A stretch of 64,000 bases of DNA from DATCMU01 sp036563245 (lineage in GTDB: Bacteria > Pseudomonadota > Alphaproteobacteria > Rhizobiales > Devosiaceae), in the NCBI GenBank assembly GCA_036563245.1, contig DATCMU010000047.1:139044-203043 (forward strand). The letters run 5' to 3'. A model generated the notes under the pieces. It saw nothing but the letters and a program-made list of their open reading frames with translations. It was not told the origin of the DNA and did no database searches. Of the stretch, positions 8,510-18,700 are shown piece by piece. Both the position numbers and the translations under genes were made by a program. Position 1 is the stretch's first letter. The number at the start of each line of letters is the position of its first letter.

Positions 8510-9793
8510 TTACCCGGCCATGCGGATCAACCCCGAGGCCAGGATGCCGCGACGCGGATCCTTGAACATCTTGCCGTCCTTCATGATCATCAGCAGGTTG
8601 TCCTGCTTCTGAAGCAGGCTGACGTCACTGGTGACATCGCCCCTGACCAGCAGAAGGTCCGCAAGGAAGCCCTCCCTGACCTGCCCCAGATCATGGCTGC
8701 GCCCCATCAGCGATTGCCCAACTGTCGTCGCGCAGCGCAGCGCTTCGGTTGGCGAGTAACCGAAGTAGCGGACGAAATGCTCGATATCGCGGGCGTTCTG
8801 GCCCATCGGCGTGATCGCGAAGCCATAGTCGCCACCCACGACGACCCGAATGCCGCGCTTGCGGATCTCGTGATATGAGGCGCAGGTTGCCTCGAACTTG
8901 CGATAGAGGCCCATCTTTTCGACGACGTCGGCGGTCAGGCCGGCGATCTCGCCTTCCCTTGTGCAGTTGTGCACCAGGCCGAACGCAGGTCCCACCCAGA
9001 TGCGCTCTTTTGCTTCTTCGAGCATGTCGAGCGCTTCTTCATCAGCAAAGTCACAGTGATAGATACAATCGACCCCATGGCGAACTGCCATCTTGACCGA
9101 CTGGCTCGACCGCGCGTGAGCCGCGATCTTCTTGCCGTAGCGCCGTGCGACCGAAACCAGCGCGGCCAGCTCGTCGTCCTCCAGCGGCGTAATCTCGGCG
9201 CCCGCGTGGCTGACGAACTCGTCTCCCGAGATGTTGACCTTCATCACGTCGATGCCGTCACGGCAGCACTCGCGGGCCACCTTGCGGAACTCGACCGGCC
9301 CGTCGGCTATCAGGCCGAAGCTCTCCTGATACATGTGCCGCATCCGTTCATCGCCGAGGCCGGCGGTCGTGGTGATCTCGGGGCTTCCGGCCAGCATGCG
9401 CGGCCCGTCGATCAGGCCGTCATTGATCGCATCGCGGGCGGTCACACCGATCATCGGCTTGGCAGAGGCCGCCTCGAAGATCGAGGTGAAGCCGTGGCTG
9501 AGCAGCAGTCGCAGGTTCTGCGCTGTCAGCAGCATGTGCTTCTCTGGGGGAATTTGCCCCAGTTCCCAGTTCACGTTGACACCGGTGAAGCTGGGATGGC
9601 AGTGGCCCTCGACCATGCCAGGCATCAGCGTGTTGCCCTGCGCATCGATCGTGTCGGGGGGAACCTCTCCCTCAGGTTCCCCGCTGCGGATGACCCTGGA
9701 AATCGTCGTGCCTTCAATCACGACAGTCGCCGGAAAGCTGGCATCGGATATGCCATCCCAGACCATCGCATTGCGGATGGTGAGTGCAGTCAT
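8510..9793 (-). CDS. Amidohydrolase family protein (imidazolonepropionase/prolidase-like)
   Basis: A 427-residue metal-dependent amidohydrolase with the HxH motif (GMVEGHCHPSF), a Lys in VMKVNISGDEF that may be the bridging ligand, later metal-site His residues (AHARSSQS and IYHCDFADE), and an Asp in GGDYGFAITP. The N-terminal beta segment ITIRNAMVWDG-like and C-terminal LADLLLVRGDVTSD complete the composite-domain fold. An upstream ATG at 9829 is in frame, but the ATG at 9793 has a GGGGGAGA ribosome-binding site and fits the family. It is the first gene of the operon and lies 62 nt before the binding-protein gene. It likely opens a cyclic amide, hydrolyses a peptide-like bond or removes an acyl group; the substrate is unknown. 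Confidence 0.85.
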   Translation of the reverse strand: MTALTIRNAMVWDGISDASFPATVVIEGTTISRVIRSGEPEGEVPPDTIDAQGNTLMPGMVEGHCHPSFTGVNVNWELGQIPPEKHMLLTAQNLRLLLSHGFTSIFEAASAKPMIGVTARDAINDGLIDGPRMLAGSPEITTTAGLGDERMRHMYQESFGLIADGPVEFRKVARECCRDGIDVMKVNISGDEFVSHAGAEITPLEDDELAALVSVARRYGKKIAAHARSSQSVKMAVRHGVDCIYHCDFADEEALDMLEEAKERIWVGPAFGLVHNCTREGEIAGLTADVVEKMGLYRKFEATCASYHEIRKRGIRVVVGGDYGFAITPMGQNARDIEHFVRYFGYSPTEALRCATTVGQSLMGRSHDLGQVREGFLADLLLVRGDVTSDVSLLQKQDNLLMIMKDGKMFKDPRRGILASGLIRMAG

Positions 9794-9894
9794 GAATCTC
9801 CCCCGTTCGGCGCGAACCTTGGTCCGCATTCCTCGGAGGACAGTTTCACGAAGCTTTCAGGGCGCGAAGCCGCCTCAACGGGACGGCTTCCCAT

Positions 9895-9914
9895 ATTTCA
9901 TAATATTACAAAAT
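9895..9914. promoter_or_regulatory. Candidate operator palindrome upstream of the catabolic operon
   Basis: A 20-bp near-palindrome in a conspicuously AT-rich patch of otherwise GC-rich DNA, about 100 nt upstream of the amidohydrolase start. Left half ATTTCATAAT (9895-9904) and right half ATTACAAAAT (9905-9914) match as an inverted repeat at 8 of 10 positions. The position suits a site for one of the two winged-helix regulators of the operon. Binding is inference. Confidence 0.4.
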
Positions 9915-10111
9915 CTCGGAACTCGATGGTCCAGGGGCGAGGCTTTCGCGCCAGGGCAGTGTTGGGTCGCCGTCGGCAGAAGTCCTGCGGCTGGGCAAAC
10001 AGCCGGAATTGCTGCCGTGCCGGTAGAGCGCACAGTGTCGGGTGTGGACGGAGTCTCTCGCAAGGGCGCCCAATCGAGAAAGGCTGGAAACTCTAGCGTT
10101 ATTTCGTATCG

Positions 10112-10369
10112 ATGGACTTGAGCGAGATTCGCACCACCAACACTGACAGCGGCGACGATCATGCACCGGCCCGCCTGCCTGAGGGCCTGGCCGAGGACGT
10201 CGGACTCGCCGAACGCCATGTCAGCCGCCAGCTGCGCCTCGCCTATCTGGCGCCGGAGGTGCTCAAACGCCTGACCTGCGGCCGCGAGGCATCGGCGGTC
10301 AGTCTTTACGATCTCTATTTTCTGGCAGGAGAGACATGGCAGGAGCAGGCTGAGCGGGCGTTTCTGTGA
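10112..10369 (+). pseudogene. C-terminal remnant of a large serine recombinase
   Basis: An 85-codon reading frame closed upstream by a TAG at 10094. Its protein resembles the C-terminal tail of serine site-specific recombinases of alphaproteobacterial elements: ERHVSRQLRLAYLAPEVLKR followed by the pattern G-R-x-A-x-x-V-S-L-x-D-L and a W-x-E-Q motif. The resolvase catalytic domain and the recombinase domain are missing and no remnant of them was seen upstream, so this is probably a decayed or truncated mobile-element gene marking accessory DNA. The similarity is from memory of the family pattern; an unrelated small gene cannot be excluded. Positions 9915-10111 show no gene. Confidence 0.5.
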
Positions 10370-10408
10370 CCCGAATAGCTGGCAGTCGCGCCCGCATTCC
10401 CAGACCCA

Positions 10409-12010
10409 TCACCAGGAACGCCTCTGCGGTGCCACTCGATAACTGTAGGGCGCCATTTCCTCGACCGTCACCATATCGCCGGCACGCAGGCCATGCCGTT
10501 CAAAGAACTCCCGGATCCACCCGCGCTTCCGGAAGAACTTCTTGGCGCCATCGAGGTCGGTCATGACCACAGTATTATCGCCCCAGTCGATGGCAATTTC
10601 ACGCTGGGCAGCAGAGGCCCGGTTCGACCCACCGATCGCATCTGCCGGAAACTTCTCGAAGAAGCTCCTGAGATAGATGTGATTGTTGTCGATATTGCCC
10701 TGCGTGATTTCGGTCGTGCCGATGTGACGCCCCGAGTGCTGGCGCGGGATTGCGTCTGGCGACGGCAACGGTGCGGCCGGGATTTCCTGGACCACCATCG
10801 CCGTGTCGTCGCTGTCCTCGATCAGGTCGAAATCCTCGTCGTCCACAATCACCGTCCGGGCCGTCTGAACAGTGGGCTGCATGCGAGCGGACTGGACGCC
10901 TTCGGCGCGCAGGACCACTTCCGCTGCTGCGCGAGCGTCCTCGCCCGCATCATGGTGCTCGAACACGAGGTCCAGATGCTGCTTGAGGCTTGCGAGGCCA
11001 TGGCCGCCGTTGCCCCGCAGCTCAGGCCAGGCAGCGCGGGCGACGTGGACGCTGTCGCGCCAGTCCCACTGCGGGACCGGCAGGCCGCAGTTGCCGCAGG
11101 CAGCGGCGACGGCGCTGCGGTCAAAACCAGAGTGCTGATAGACCGTCGCGCCGCTCAGTACATCCCACAGCACCGGCAGCACCTCGGCAAAGGTCGGGGC
11201 ACCCCGCACCGTGCGGGCACTGATGCCGTGCAGAGAGGTGAACACCCAGCGATCCACCTGAGGATCGACGTAGGTCACCCAAGTCTCGATGGAATTGTCG
11301 GGGCGCACGCCAGCAACACCGATCTGGCAGATGCTGCCGCGGTCATTGCTCGCCGTCTCGACGTCCAAAGCAAAGAAGCGGAACGGGCCCTCGGGGAAAG
11401 GTGTGACACGCGTCTGCCGCGTGGCCGCGGTCTTCAACGCAGGCGCTGCGACGGGTCCAACCATCGCGGAGAGGAAACGCAGGCGCTGCCGTTCAATGGC
11501 CGCCAGTTCGCGCGCGCCCCACCCGAGGCGGCGCAGCGTGGCTTCGACGAGATCGACCGGCTCGTCATAGGCCTGCATCCGGCGCCGGTTCCAGGCGATG
11601 GCGTGGTCGGGCGCGAGGGAGAGAACCTCGGCCTCCAGCCGGGCGATATCCGCCGTGTCGGGCAAGGGCAGCCAGACCGCGCGGCAATGATCGACGACGA
11701 ATTCGTTGCGCAGCGCCTTGGCAATGTCACCATCGGCCTTGGTCAGCGCATTCTTGCGGTCGCGCCACATCCGGCCGGTGTTGTACATCTGCGAGAAGTA
11801 GTGGCTCATGCCCTCCGATCCGGTCCGATGGCGCTGGTGGATCCGTTCGTAGAAGGTCTGTCCGGTCGAACTGGTCGAGCCAATGTAGCGCAGATCGCCA
11901 TGGTGATCGACGAGGCCGTAGAGGCCGCGTGAATCGCGCGGCGCCTGGGTGGTCGGGCGGGGTGAGGCTTCTAGAAGGGCTGACAACAGGTCTTCGGCCG
12001 CGAAACGCAT
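10409..12010 (-). CDS. GIY-YIG nuclease-like and DEDDh 3'-5' exonuclease fusion protein
   Basis: 533 residues from the ATG at 12010. Residues about 28-110 look like a GIY-YIG domain (RGLYGLV, then RYIGSTSSTG, with the usual GIY and YIG varied to GLY and YIG). Residues about 211-368 are a DnaQ/RNase T-type exonuclease: D216 and E218 in FALDVETA, D297 in YQHSGFDRS, and H353 and D358 in HDAGED give a complete DEDDh set. The C-terminal 150 residues are unrecognised. The frame is open to 12199, but the added residues look like translated intergenic sequence. GIY-YIG plus proofreading-type exonuclease fusions are known in Cho/UvrC-like DNA repair proteins, but in the opposite order. It sits between a recombinase remnant and the giant helicase gene, so a role in defence or element maintenance is possible. 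Confidence 0.75.
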   Translation of the reverse strand: MRFAAEDLLSALLEASPRPTTQAPRDSRGLYGLVDHHGDLRYIGSTSSTGQTFYERIHQRHRTGSEGMSHYFSQMYNTGRMWRDRKNALTKADGDIAKALRNEFVVDHCRAVWLPLPDTADIARLEAEVLSLAPDHAIAWNRRRMQAYDEPVDLVEATLRRLGWGARELAAIERQRLRFLSAMVGPVAAPALKTAATRQTRVTPFPEGPFRFFALDVETASNDRGSICQIGVAGVRPDNSIETWVTYVDPQVDRWVFTSLHGISARTVRGAPTFAEVLPVLWDVLSGATVYQHSGFDRSAVAAACGNCGLPVPQWDWRDSVHVARAAWPELRGNGGHGLASLKQHLDLVFEHHDAGEDARAAAEVVLRAEGVQSARMQPTVQTARTVIVDDEDFDLIEDSDDTAMVVQEIPAAPLPSPDAIPRQHSGRHIGTTEITQGNIDNNHIYLRSFFEKFPADAIGGSNRASAAQREIAIDWGDNTVVMTDLDGAKKFFRKRGWIREFFERHGLRAGDMVTVEEMAPYSYRVAPQRRSW

Positions 12011-12391
12011 AGTCAAAATCCGGATAAGTTGAAACTCAGCAAGCGGCACAAGCTGGATTGGCCAGACAGCGAGGGCAAGCCGACGGGATAGCAAGGTAGA
12101 TGGGGAAACTGCGTTTGTCATCAGAGACTTCGCGCAAGACTCCCCAGACTTACCAACGACCACGCCGCCCGTGTCGCGTCGCCATCTGAATCGAAACAAG
12201 CCGGAACCTACGAAACAGGGGCGCGACGCGATCCGGTCAGTTCATTGACATCTATGGGGATCTGGAATCCGTCTCGCCCAAAGCGAAAGGCGGGTGGAAA
12301 GAGACGGTGGGCGTTCAGAGACTGATCTCGCGCAGTCGGCCGGTCTCCGAAGGGCGGATGGCCCCTGCAAACCTCTTTGGCACACAAAAAG

Positions 12392-12413
12392 AAAAAGGCC
12401 CACCGATGGACCC
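12392..12413 (-). terminator. Rho-independent terminator-like hairpin next to the tRNA-Ser 3'-end copy
   Basis: Read on the minus strand, GGTCC (12412-12408) pairs with GGGCC (12401-12397, one G-U wobble) around a 6-nt loop, followed at once by TTTTTC and a further T run. An alternative outer stem GCCCA/TGGGC is also possible. It lies 24 nt beyond a piece matching the 3' end of tRNA-Ser, in the orientation and spacing expected of a tRNA terminator. There is no active gene upstream of it now, which suggests it is a displaced terminator. Confidence 0.5.
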
Positions 12414-12436
12414 TTGGGCGGATTCAGTATCTGAAT

Positions 12437-12447
12437 GTGGCGGAGAG
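12437..12447 (-). repeat. 11-bp copy of tRNA-Ser 3' end (candidate att remnant)
   Basis: GTGGCGGAGAG is identical to 20680-20690, the 3' end of tRNA-Ser(GCT) including the encoded CCA and one flanking base, in the same orientation. Beyond the 11 bp, the sequence only loosely resembles the tRNA. With the terminator-like hairpin just downstream on the minus strand it looks like the displaced 3' end of the original tRNA locus. Confidence 0.45.
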
Positions 12448-12761
12448 ATTCCCCATTCTACTGTCTCGGGCCGTTTCAACTTGTCTCGAATGATCGACGG
12501 AATGCATTGATAAGCATATTGTTTTCCCGATGAGTCGTCACTTGATGTTTCAATCCGTCTCAATCAATTTCATGATCAATGTGGGGCTGGATGTGGGTGA
12601 TCAGAACTATGCTGTAAATACGAATGATTACAAGAAATTCTAGCGGAAGGGGTTGACCTCTCATCCAACCTTCTCGATGCAAACTGCTAATGTGTCGCCT
12701 TGTTTCTGCACCGTCCGCTTGCTCCAAATGCCTCTGCATGCACTGAGAGTCCGGTAACCAA

Positions 12762-15700
12762 TTGAATCTCCAAAAATCCATTCTGTCTTCGTCTCGCACA
12801 GCACGGACCGACACCCAACAATTTCAATCGAGTCTTGTTCGACTGCCTTTCTTGGCGAAAATCGAACGTTTGGTGGAAGACCGAGGGTTTGGGTTTGCGA
12901 GGTGCGAGTTCGATGATGATGACTTCTTCTTCCACGTAACGTCGAACCTGGCAGGCCAACGGGATTTCGAGGCAATAAATGTTGGCGATTCTCTGCTATG
13001 TCAGATTGGGTCTCGGGCAAAGGAGCCAGGACGACGATGCATCGTGCAATGGGCGCGCGCGGAAGATTTGGATTGGGGGGGGCTAGAAGCACCCAACTGT
13101 CAAGCCGATCTTGACGCCCGCAGGATTGACGTTCTCAAAGAGCGTTCACTCAAGCAGATTCATCAGTTGATAGAAGCAAAATGGTACAGAAGACAGTGGG
13201 ACGGCGAAGCTCCCTCTAATCTTCGTGACCCATTGCTTGGCGCTACTTGGTTAAGACTTCTTTCGGACCTGGACACAGAGAAACTTGGGCAAGCGCAGCT
13301 TGCCGAAATGCTGCAATCCTGCCGATTTGATTTTCGAGAAATCATTGATCCGGCAAGCCCGCGATGTTCAGTTACGGATTTGCTGGACAACTTCTCTCCC
13401 TGCCAATTGAGCGTTCTGGGTGAGCCACAGAGAAAATGGCTTTCCTCCTCTTGGGAGTTACCGCAAAGGGTTGCTGAAACGCGGATCTCGGACGGAAAAC
13501 CGACGAGGAGGCTGGATGATAATGACAAGGCCGCCATTCTAGAATGGTTTATTCTTCGTCATGTCGACGATCAGTTCGACCAAAGTCACCTCGAATGGTT
13601 CGAAGGTCAGAATGCCTATGAAACCATAACCGCGCAGCGAATTCTGGGGCGAAATCGTCGACTTCCAAGCACGATCCGTAACTGGCTGCTGATCCTGGCG
13701 GAAAACACCTTATTGGACCAAGCTTGCTGTGACGAGCTTGCGTTGCAGGATCCGATTGCTGCGCCAAGATTGCTGGGGCGGCTCTCGAGTGCCGCAGAGC
13801 AAACGGTCAGAACCAGCTGGAAGCATGATCTCTCCCCTCTCGTCGCTGCGCTCGTTGATCGACCCGAAGTCACGGATATCCTTGTCCCCCACTGTGTGCT
13901 GGCCATCGACCTTGAAACCGATGGGGAAAACATTTGGGAAGTCGGCTGTTCTGGGTCGGGTCTGACCCAGCGACTGCACGATGCCGCGCTCGGGACAGAT
14001 TTCGACGCGGCGCTGGCAGACCTGGGCAAACGGATGCAATACGCCACGCTGGTGGTAGGCCATAACATCCTGGCGTGGGACTGGCCGATCCTTGCCGCCC
14101 GTTTGCCTGCAGACGCTGCGCCGCTGATCTGGGATACCATGCTGGTGCAGTTCTTGCTGGATCCTCTGGCGCAGTCTCATGCGCTCGGGGGGACGCATCA
14201 TGCCGAGGCCGATGCCGAAGCCGCACTTGCTCTATTTGCCCAGCAGTTGCGCAGGCTGCCGGCCGAACTTACCGCCAAAATCCTCGCGGGACAATTCAAC
14301 GAGACGGCAGAGCTGTTCTGCGCAATTTGCCCACCCCTTGCATCTGCTGCGTCTTTGGTAAGGTCGCTCCCCGAATACCTGGTCAGCATGCAGCAGAATC
14401 CGGTCGCGCTCGTGCTGTTGCCAGACCACGAACTAACGGCGGTTGACTGGGTGCCAGGTGTTTCCGTGGTGTCGGCCAATCCCGACGAAAGGCTTCCGAG
14501 AGAGCGATGGCAAATTGATGTCGAGCTCCTGGATCGCGACCTGAAGGAAGCTTTTGCGCAGTCCCCCATTGCCCAGGTGCTCTTGGCGATCTGCCAGCGG
14601 GCACAAGCGGAGAAAATTGCCCTAAGGCGGACAATGTTGCCCCCGTGGCTGATTGAGGGGTTGGAAGGTCTTTCTGAGGCGATCGACGGCGCGAGCTTTG
14701 TCCCCGCCATAGAAGGAAGAATCTGCGTGGCGCCGATTCCGCGAGCTTCCTCGTGGTGGTCAGAGGTCGATGGGTCGAGCTTCCGTGCGATGCTGCCCGA
14801 AGGTCGCTTCGTTATCGTGGATCGCCAAACGGTTAAACCGGGGCAGACAGACTTGGAAGGCGTTTCCCGGTACGCACCGCTCATCAAGATAACGGAACCC
14901 TTAGCGGAGATGTGGCTCGCACGGGATAGTGCGGCCCAGCGTCTTGAAATCAGTGGTGGTTGGCGGAGCTTCCGCACTGTCCGGGTACCAACTGCAGCCC
15001 AGGTGATCAAACCTCCGGCATCGGCCTTGACGAAACGGCCGTATCTCGCTGTGCGGCAATATCCGGGGTTGTTTCCCGGCTCCGCTGACCAGGCCTCCTA
15101 CTGGACCGGGGTTATTGAGGCATTCAGCGTTCTCCGCCGCGAGAACGGCATTCCGATTCTTCTGGTCGCTAGCTCTACAAGTCCGACCTTGATGCAGATC
15201 TTGCGCGCCGCATGTGCTGCCATCGGGCTTGGCGAGATACGCCCGCCCCATCGCAGTCGGCGCGAGCATCTACGGCGTGCGGCCAGCCGCAGTTTTTCCA
15301 TCGTCGATACCATTGACCGATGGCGGGACTGGCAGCGTCTTGCGGAGAATCTCGACGTAGAGCTTTTGCCAGTCGTCGAAGCCTTACCGCTTGAGGAATG
15401 GTTCGCGCTGGCTGATGCCGAAACAAGCGACAACGCGGTGAGTTCCGAAGAAACGCAAACAGCCCCCAGCGCCGAAAAGATCGCCATACCAGAGGCAAGT
15501 GTTCTCCAAACCTTACCGGCACTTGTCGGGCGATTTCTTGGGTTCTGGCTGAAAGAAGCCGGCCTGAGTGATTCAACACAGGCTCCCATCCTGCTGGACG
15601 CCCGTGCCGAGGTGTCACACTTCGAATTGCTCCGCTTCGTGGAAAAATATCCCTTGCTGGATGACTCTTTGCCGAAGGAAGCCCGCAAGCTACTGCAATT

Positions 15701-18700
15701 GGCTTTCGAACCGCTGCAAGTTCAACGCGAGGAAGCGCCATCCGACCTCGCAACGATGGAGCAGTTTCTTGTTTCCAATTGGCAGCCGCCGGGCAAGTCA
15801 GGCGGAAACTCTGTCAGCGGCTTTAAGCCCACCCAAAAGCAGGCAATGCAGGCGATATGCACGCGCGCCAGCGACGTGATGGTCGCCCTACCGACAGGGG
15901 AAGGCAAATCGGTTCTTTTCCAGGTGCCGGGACTCTGCCGCGGATTGCGCAACCGTCGATTGACGCTGGTGTTATCGCCACTCAAGGCGCTCATGCAGGA
16001 TCAGGTCGCAAGACTTCACGAACAGGGCTTTGCCGAGTCAGTTGACTATCTGAACAGTGACCGGCCCCGCTTCGAGCTGGCTGAGGTGCTTCAAGGAGTG
16101 CTCGATCATCGGATCGTGATGCTTTACGTGGCGCCAGAGCGTCTGCGCAATGCGACGTTTCTTGATGTCCTTCGCCGACGCATGGAAGCGGATGAAGGAC
16201 TTGAATATGTTGTCTTCGACGAAGCCCATTGCGTAAACCAATGGGGATACGAGTTCCGCCCGGACTATTTTCACGCATTCACTTTGCTCATGCGCAGTCT
16301 TCGCAGCACAGACTGCAACGCAGTCACGCCTTTTCTGCTCCTCTCCGCAACTCTTACTGCCTCGGATCGGCGCAGCATTCGCAGATTGCTTGCAGGGGGA
16401 GCGCGCGAGGATTTGCGGCTTCCGTTGGCAATGTGCCCCGATGCGGAGGCATCTTCGAGTCCGCTCCGCGCGCATATCGATGTGGATCCTCTTCCGGTTA
16501 GGGGCAATATCCTGGACGGCCAGGATTTTGAAACAGCGCTGGCCGAGCGTCTCCCACACATCCATCATGCAATACAGCAAGCCCGCGAAAACAGGCGTGC
16601 AACCGGTCAACGTAGCGCGGTCATCATCTTCGTGACCCGTCGCGCGCATGCAGACGATCTTGCCAAGCGTCTGACGGAGACCGCCGGATGCGAGGTCGAA
16701 AGCTATCACGCCGGTCTCGACGCTGCGACACGAGACGACATCTACACCCGGTTCCGCGACGGAGACCTGGATATCCTGGTCGCAACCAAGGCCTTTGGCA
16801 TGGGAATGGATATTCCGGATATCCATTGGGTCGTCCATCTTTCCCCACCTGCCTACCTCGAGGACTATCTGCAGGAAGTCGGTCGCATCGGGCGGGGGGG
16901 CGCGGAAAAACGGCGGGCGGGCCTGGATCAGCTTGAGGCCAAACTGCTGGCCTCTCCTGCGGACTTCGAGAACATGCGCGGCCTTCGCGCCATGAACGAG
17001 CTGCGCTCGCCTCAGATCGACGAGATTGAAGGCAAGATAAACGGGGTCGCCGAAATTATCGATGGGCACAAGATTGCTTTCGTTCCCAGCCATGGGTTCG
17101 AGCCTTACAAGAGCGCGGCGCAGATGAGAGCGAATGCGACCAAGCTGCGCATGGCCTTGTATTGGTTGGAAAAGGCCGGCCACCTAACTCAGCTTGGCAT
17201 GATCCCTGATATACTATCGGTCAGACTGTTCCCCGACCGGCTGGCAACCATTGCCGCAGAAGCCTCCCCAACTGGGCGCGTGGCTAAAGCCATATACGCA
17301 ATCGCAGTCGGCGAGGACCTTGACGGCCCCCTGAACAACGCCGTTCACGCGCATCCACAGCGCAGCAGTCTTTTGGGGGGCATCCTGAACTGGCTAACTG
17401 AGTTTGTTGGCGTGCGGACCGACCAGCTGGAGCCCGCGCCTGCCCGGCGCCGGTTGGGCACGCACTCCGACACGGCACTGATCAACATCTCGCAGATACG
17501 CCGTCAATGCGGGATCTCTAGCAGGGACGAGACAATGGCCTGTCTCGTGGATCTGCAACACCGGCAGGGGCTGCAACTGCGCTGGACACTCGAGTTCGCC
17601 AAGCGGCCGCTATTGTCGGAACCGACAGAACGGAACGCCGTTCTGGTCGAGACCGTCGGCAGCGCTGTTCGCCAGTTGATCCAGCACTTGGGATCACTGG
17701 ATCGCGCAGAGTTCACCCCTTTCGACTATCTGGATCAGTCCGCGTTCGATTTCTTGAACCGGGATGAGACGCCCTCGTCGCCCAAGGAGCAATCCGAACG
17801 GGAAGCCCTGCGCCGCCGCTACGAGCGGGCTTTCGTTTACGGGTTCCGTACCCTCGCTCGTGCCTGCGGCATCAGAGTCAAACAAATCGTGCGAGCGCCA
17901 GATGAGGGCGTGCTCTGGCAGGCTCAATTGTCGAGTGCACACCAAAGAAATGCCACGGGTAGGTGCAATGAACTTCTTGCCTTGATCCCCTCGCTTCTGA
18001 CCCTTTTTTCCCGAGCATTCGAAGGGGGGCTCAAAGAAGTCGAGGTTCGCGACCTGATCCGGGGTCTGGAAACCGCGCATCCGAGAAAGCAATTCAGAAT
18101 TAGTGACCTGGAGGCGTTACTCCGCCTGGTCTCTTCTTTGAACCTCGTCAGCGCGCAGCCAGAACTCGTGCCTGTGTCCTATATTCTCTCCTTGTCAGAC
18201 GAGTCCCCCGGTCTTGATCGGCACCCCGAGCTCGTCGAAGAACTGAATGATGTGAACGAATTGGCCGAAACCCGCACATTCGCGATGGAAGTTTTCGCGA
18301 ACCTGCCCAAGCCAGCACGGGAGCCCTTCATAGGCGGATATTTCGCTCAGGCGAGTGGAGCCGACCTGAAGACATTTCTGGAAAGCCAGCTCGGCGAGAT
18401 CGAAGATGAAGGAGACGAGGCTATCGGTTTCATCGCGTCTAAACGCGATCAGTTGCGTGCGACGAAGGCAGTGGAATTTTTCGAACGCTATCAGAACTCC
18501 GAAGAGCCCGCACAGTGGCAGGCAATGTCCCACCGTTTCGATCAGCATCTCCTGGTCAATGCGGGCCCGGGTGCAGGGAAGACCTCCGTGCTGGTTGGCC
18601 GGATTGCGCATCTGATCCGAGAGCAGCATATCAAGCCTGCAGAAATTGTTGTCTTGGCTTTCAACCGGGCCGTTGTTTTTGAAATCAGAAAGCGAATAAG

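Larger units (their letters stand above)
12011..12761. other. Gene-free, AT-richer spacer in the accessory region
   Basis: About 750 bp between the divergent exonuclease and giant-helicase genes. No reading frame here has convincing protein features. The right half (about 12440-12760) is visibly richer in A and T than the core genome. It contains a terminator-like hairpin (12397-12413) and an 11-bp copy of the tRNA-Ser 3' end (12437-12447), described separately. Promoters for the two flanking genes must lie here, but none stands out. Confidence 0.6.

Noticed and set aside
10493..11932. Plus-strand frame of 479 codons opposite the GIY-YIG/exonuclease gene
   Set aside because: The minus-strand frame carries complete catalytic motifs; this one has none.
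12307..12563. Small frames on both strands in the spacer before the giant gene
   Set aside because: No ribosome-binding sites or protein-like patterns, and they overlap the terminator-like hairpin and the tRNA-end repeat.
12440..12760. AT-rich patch as a possible replication origin
   Set aside because: No DnaA-box cluster or iterons seen; better explained as transferred DNA near an integration remnant.
16038..17183. Minus-strand frame of 381 codons inside the giant helicase gene
   Set aside because: Lies opposite RecQ motifs and shows no protein family features.
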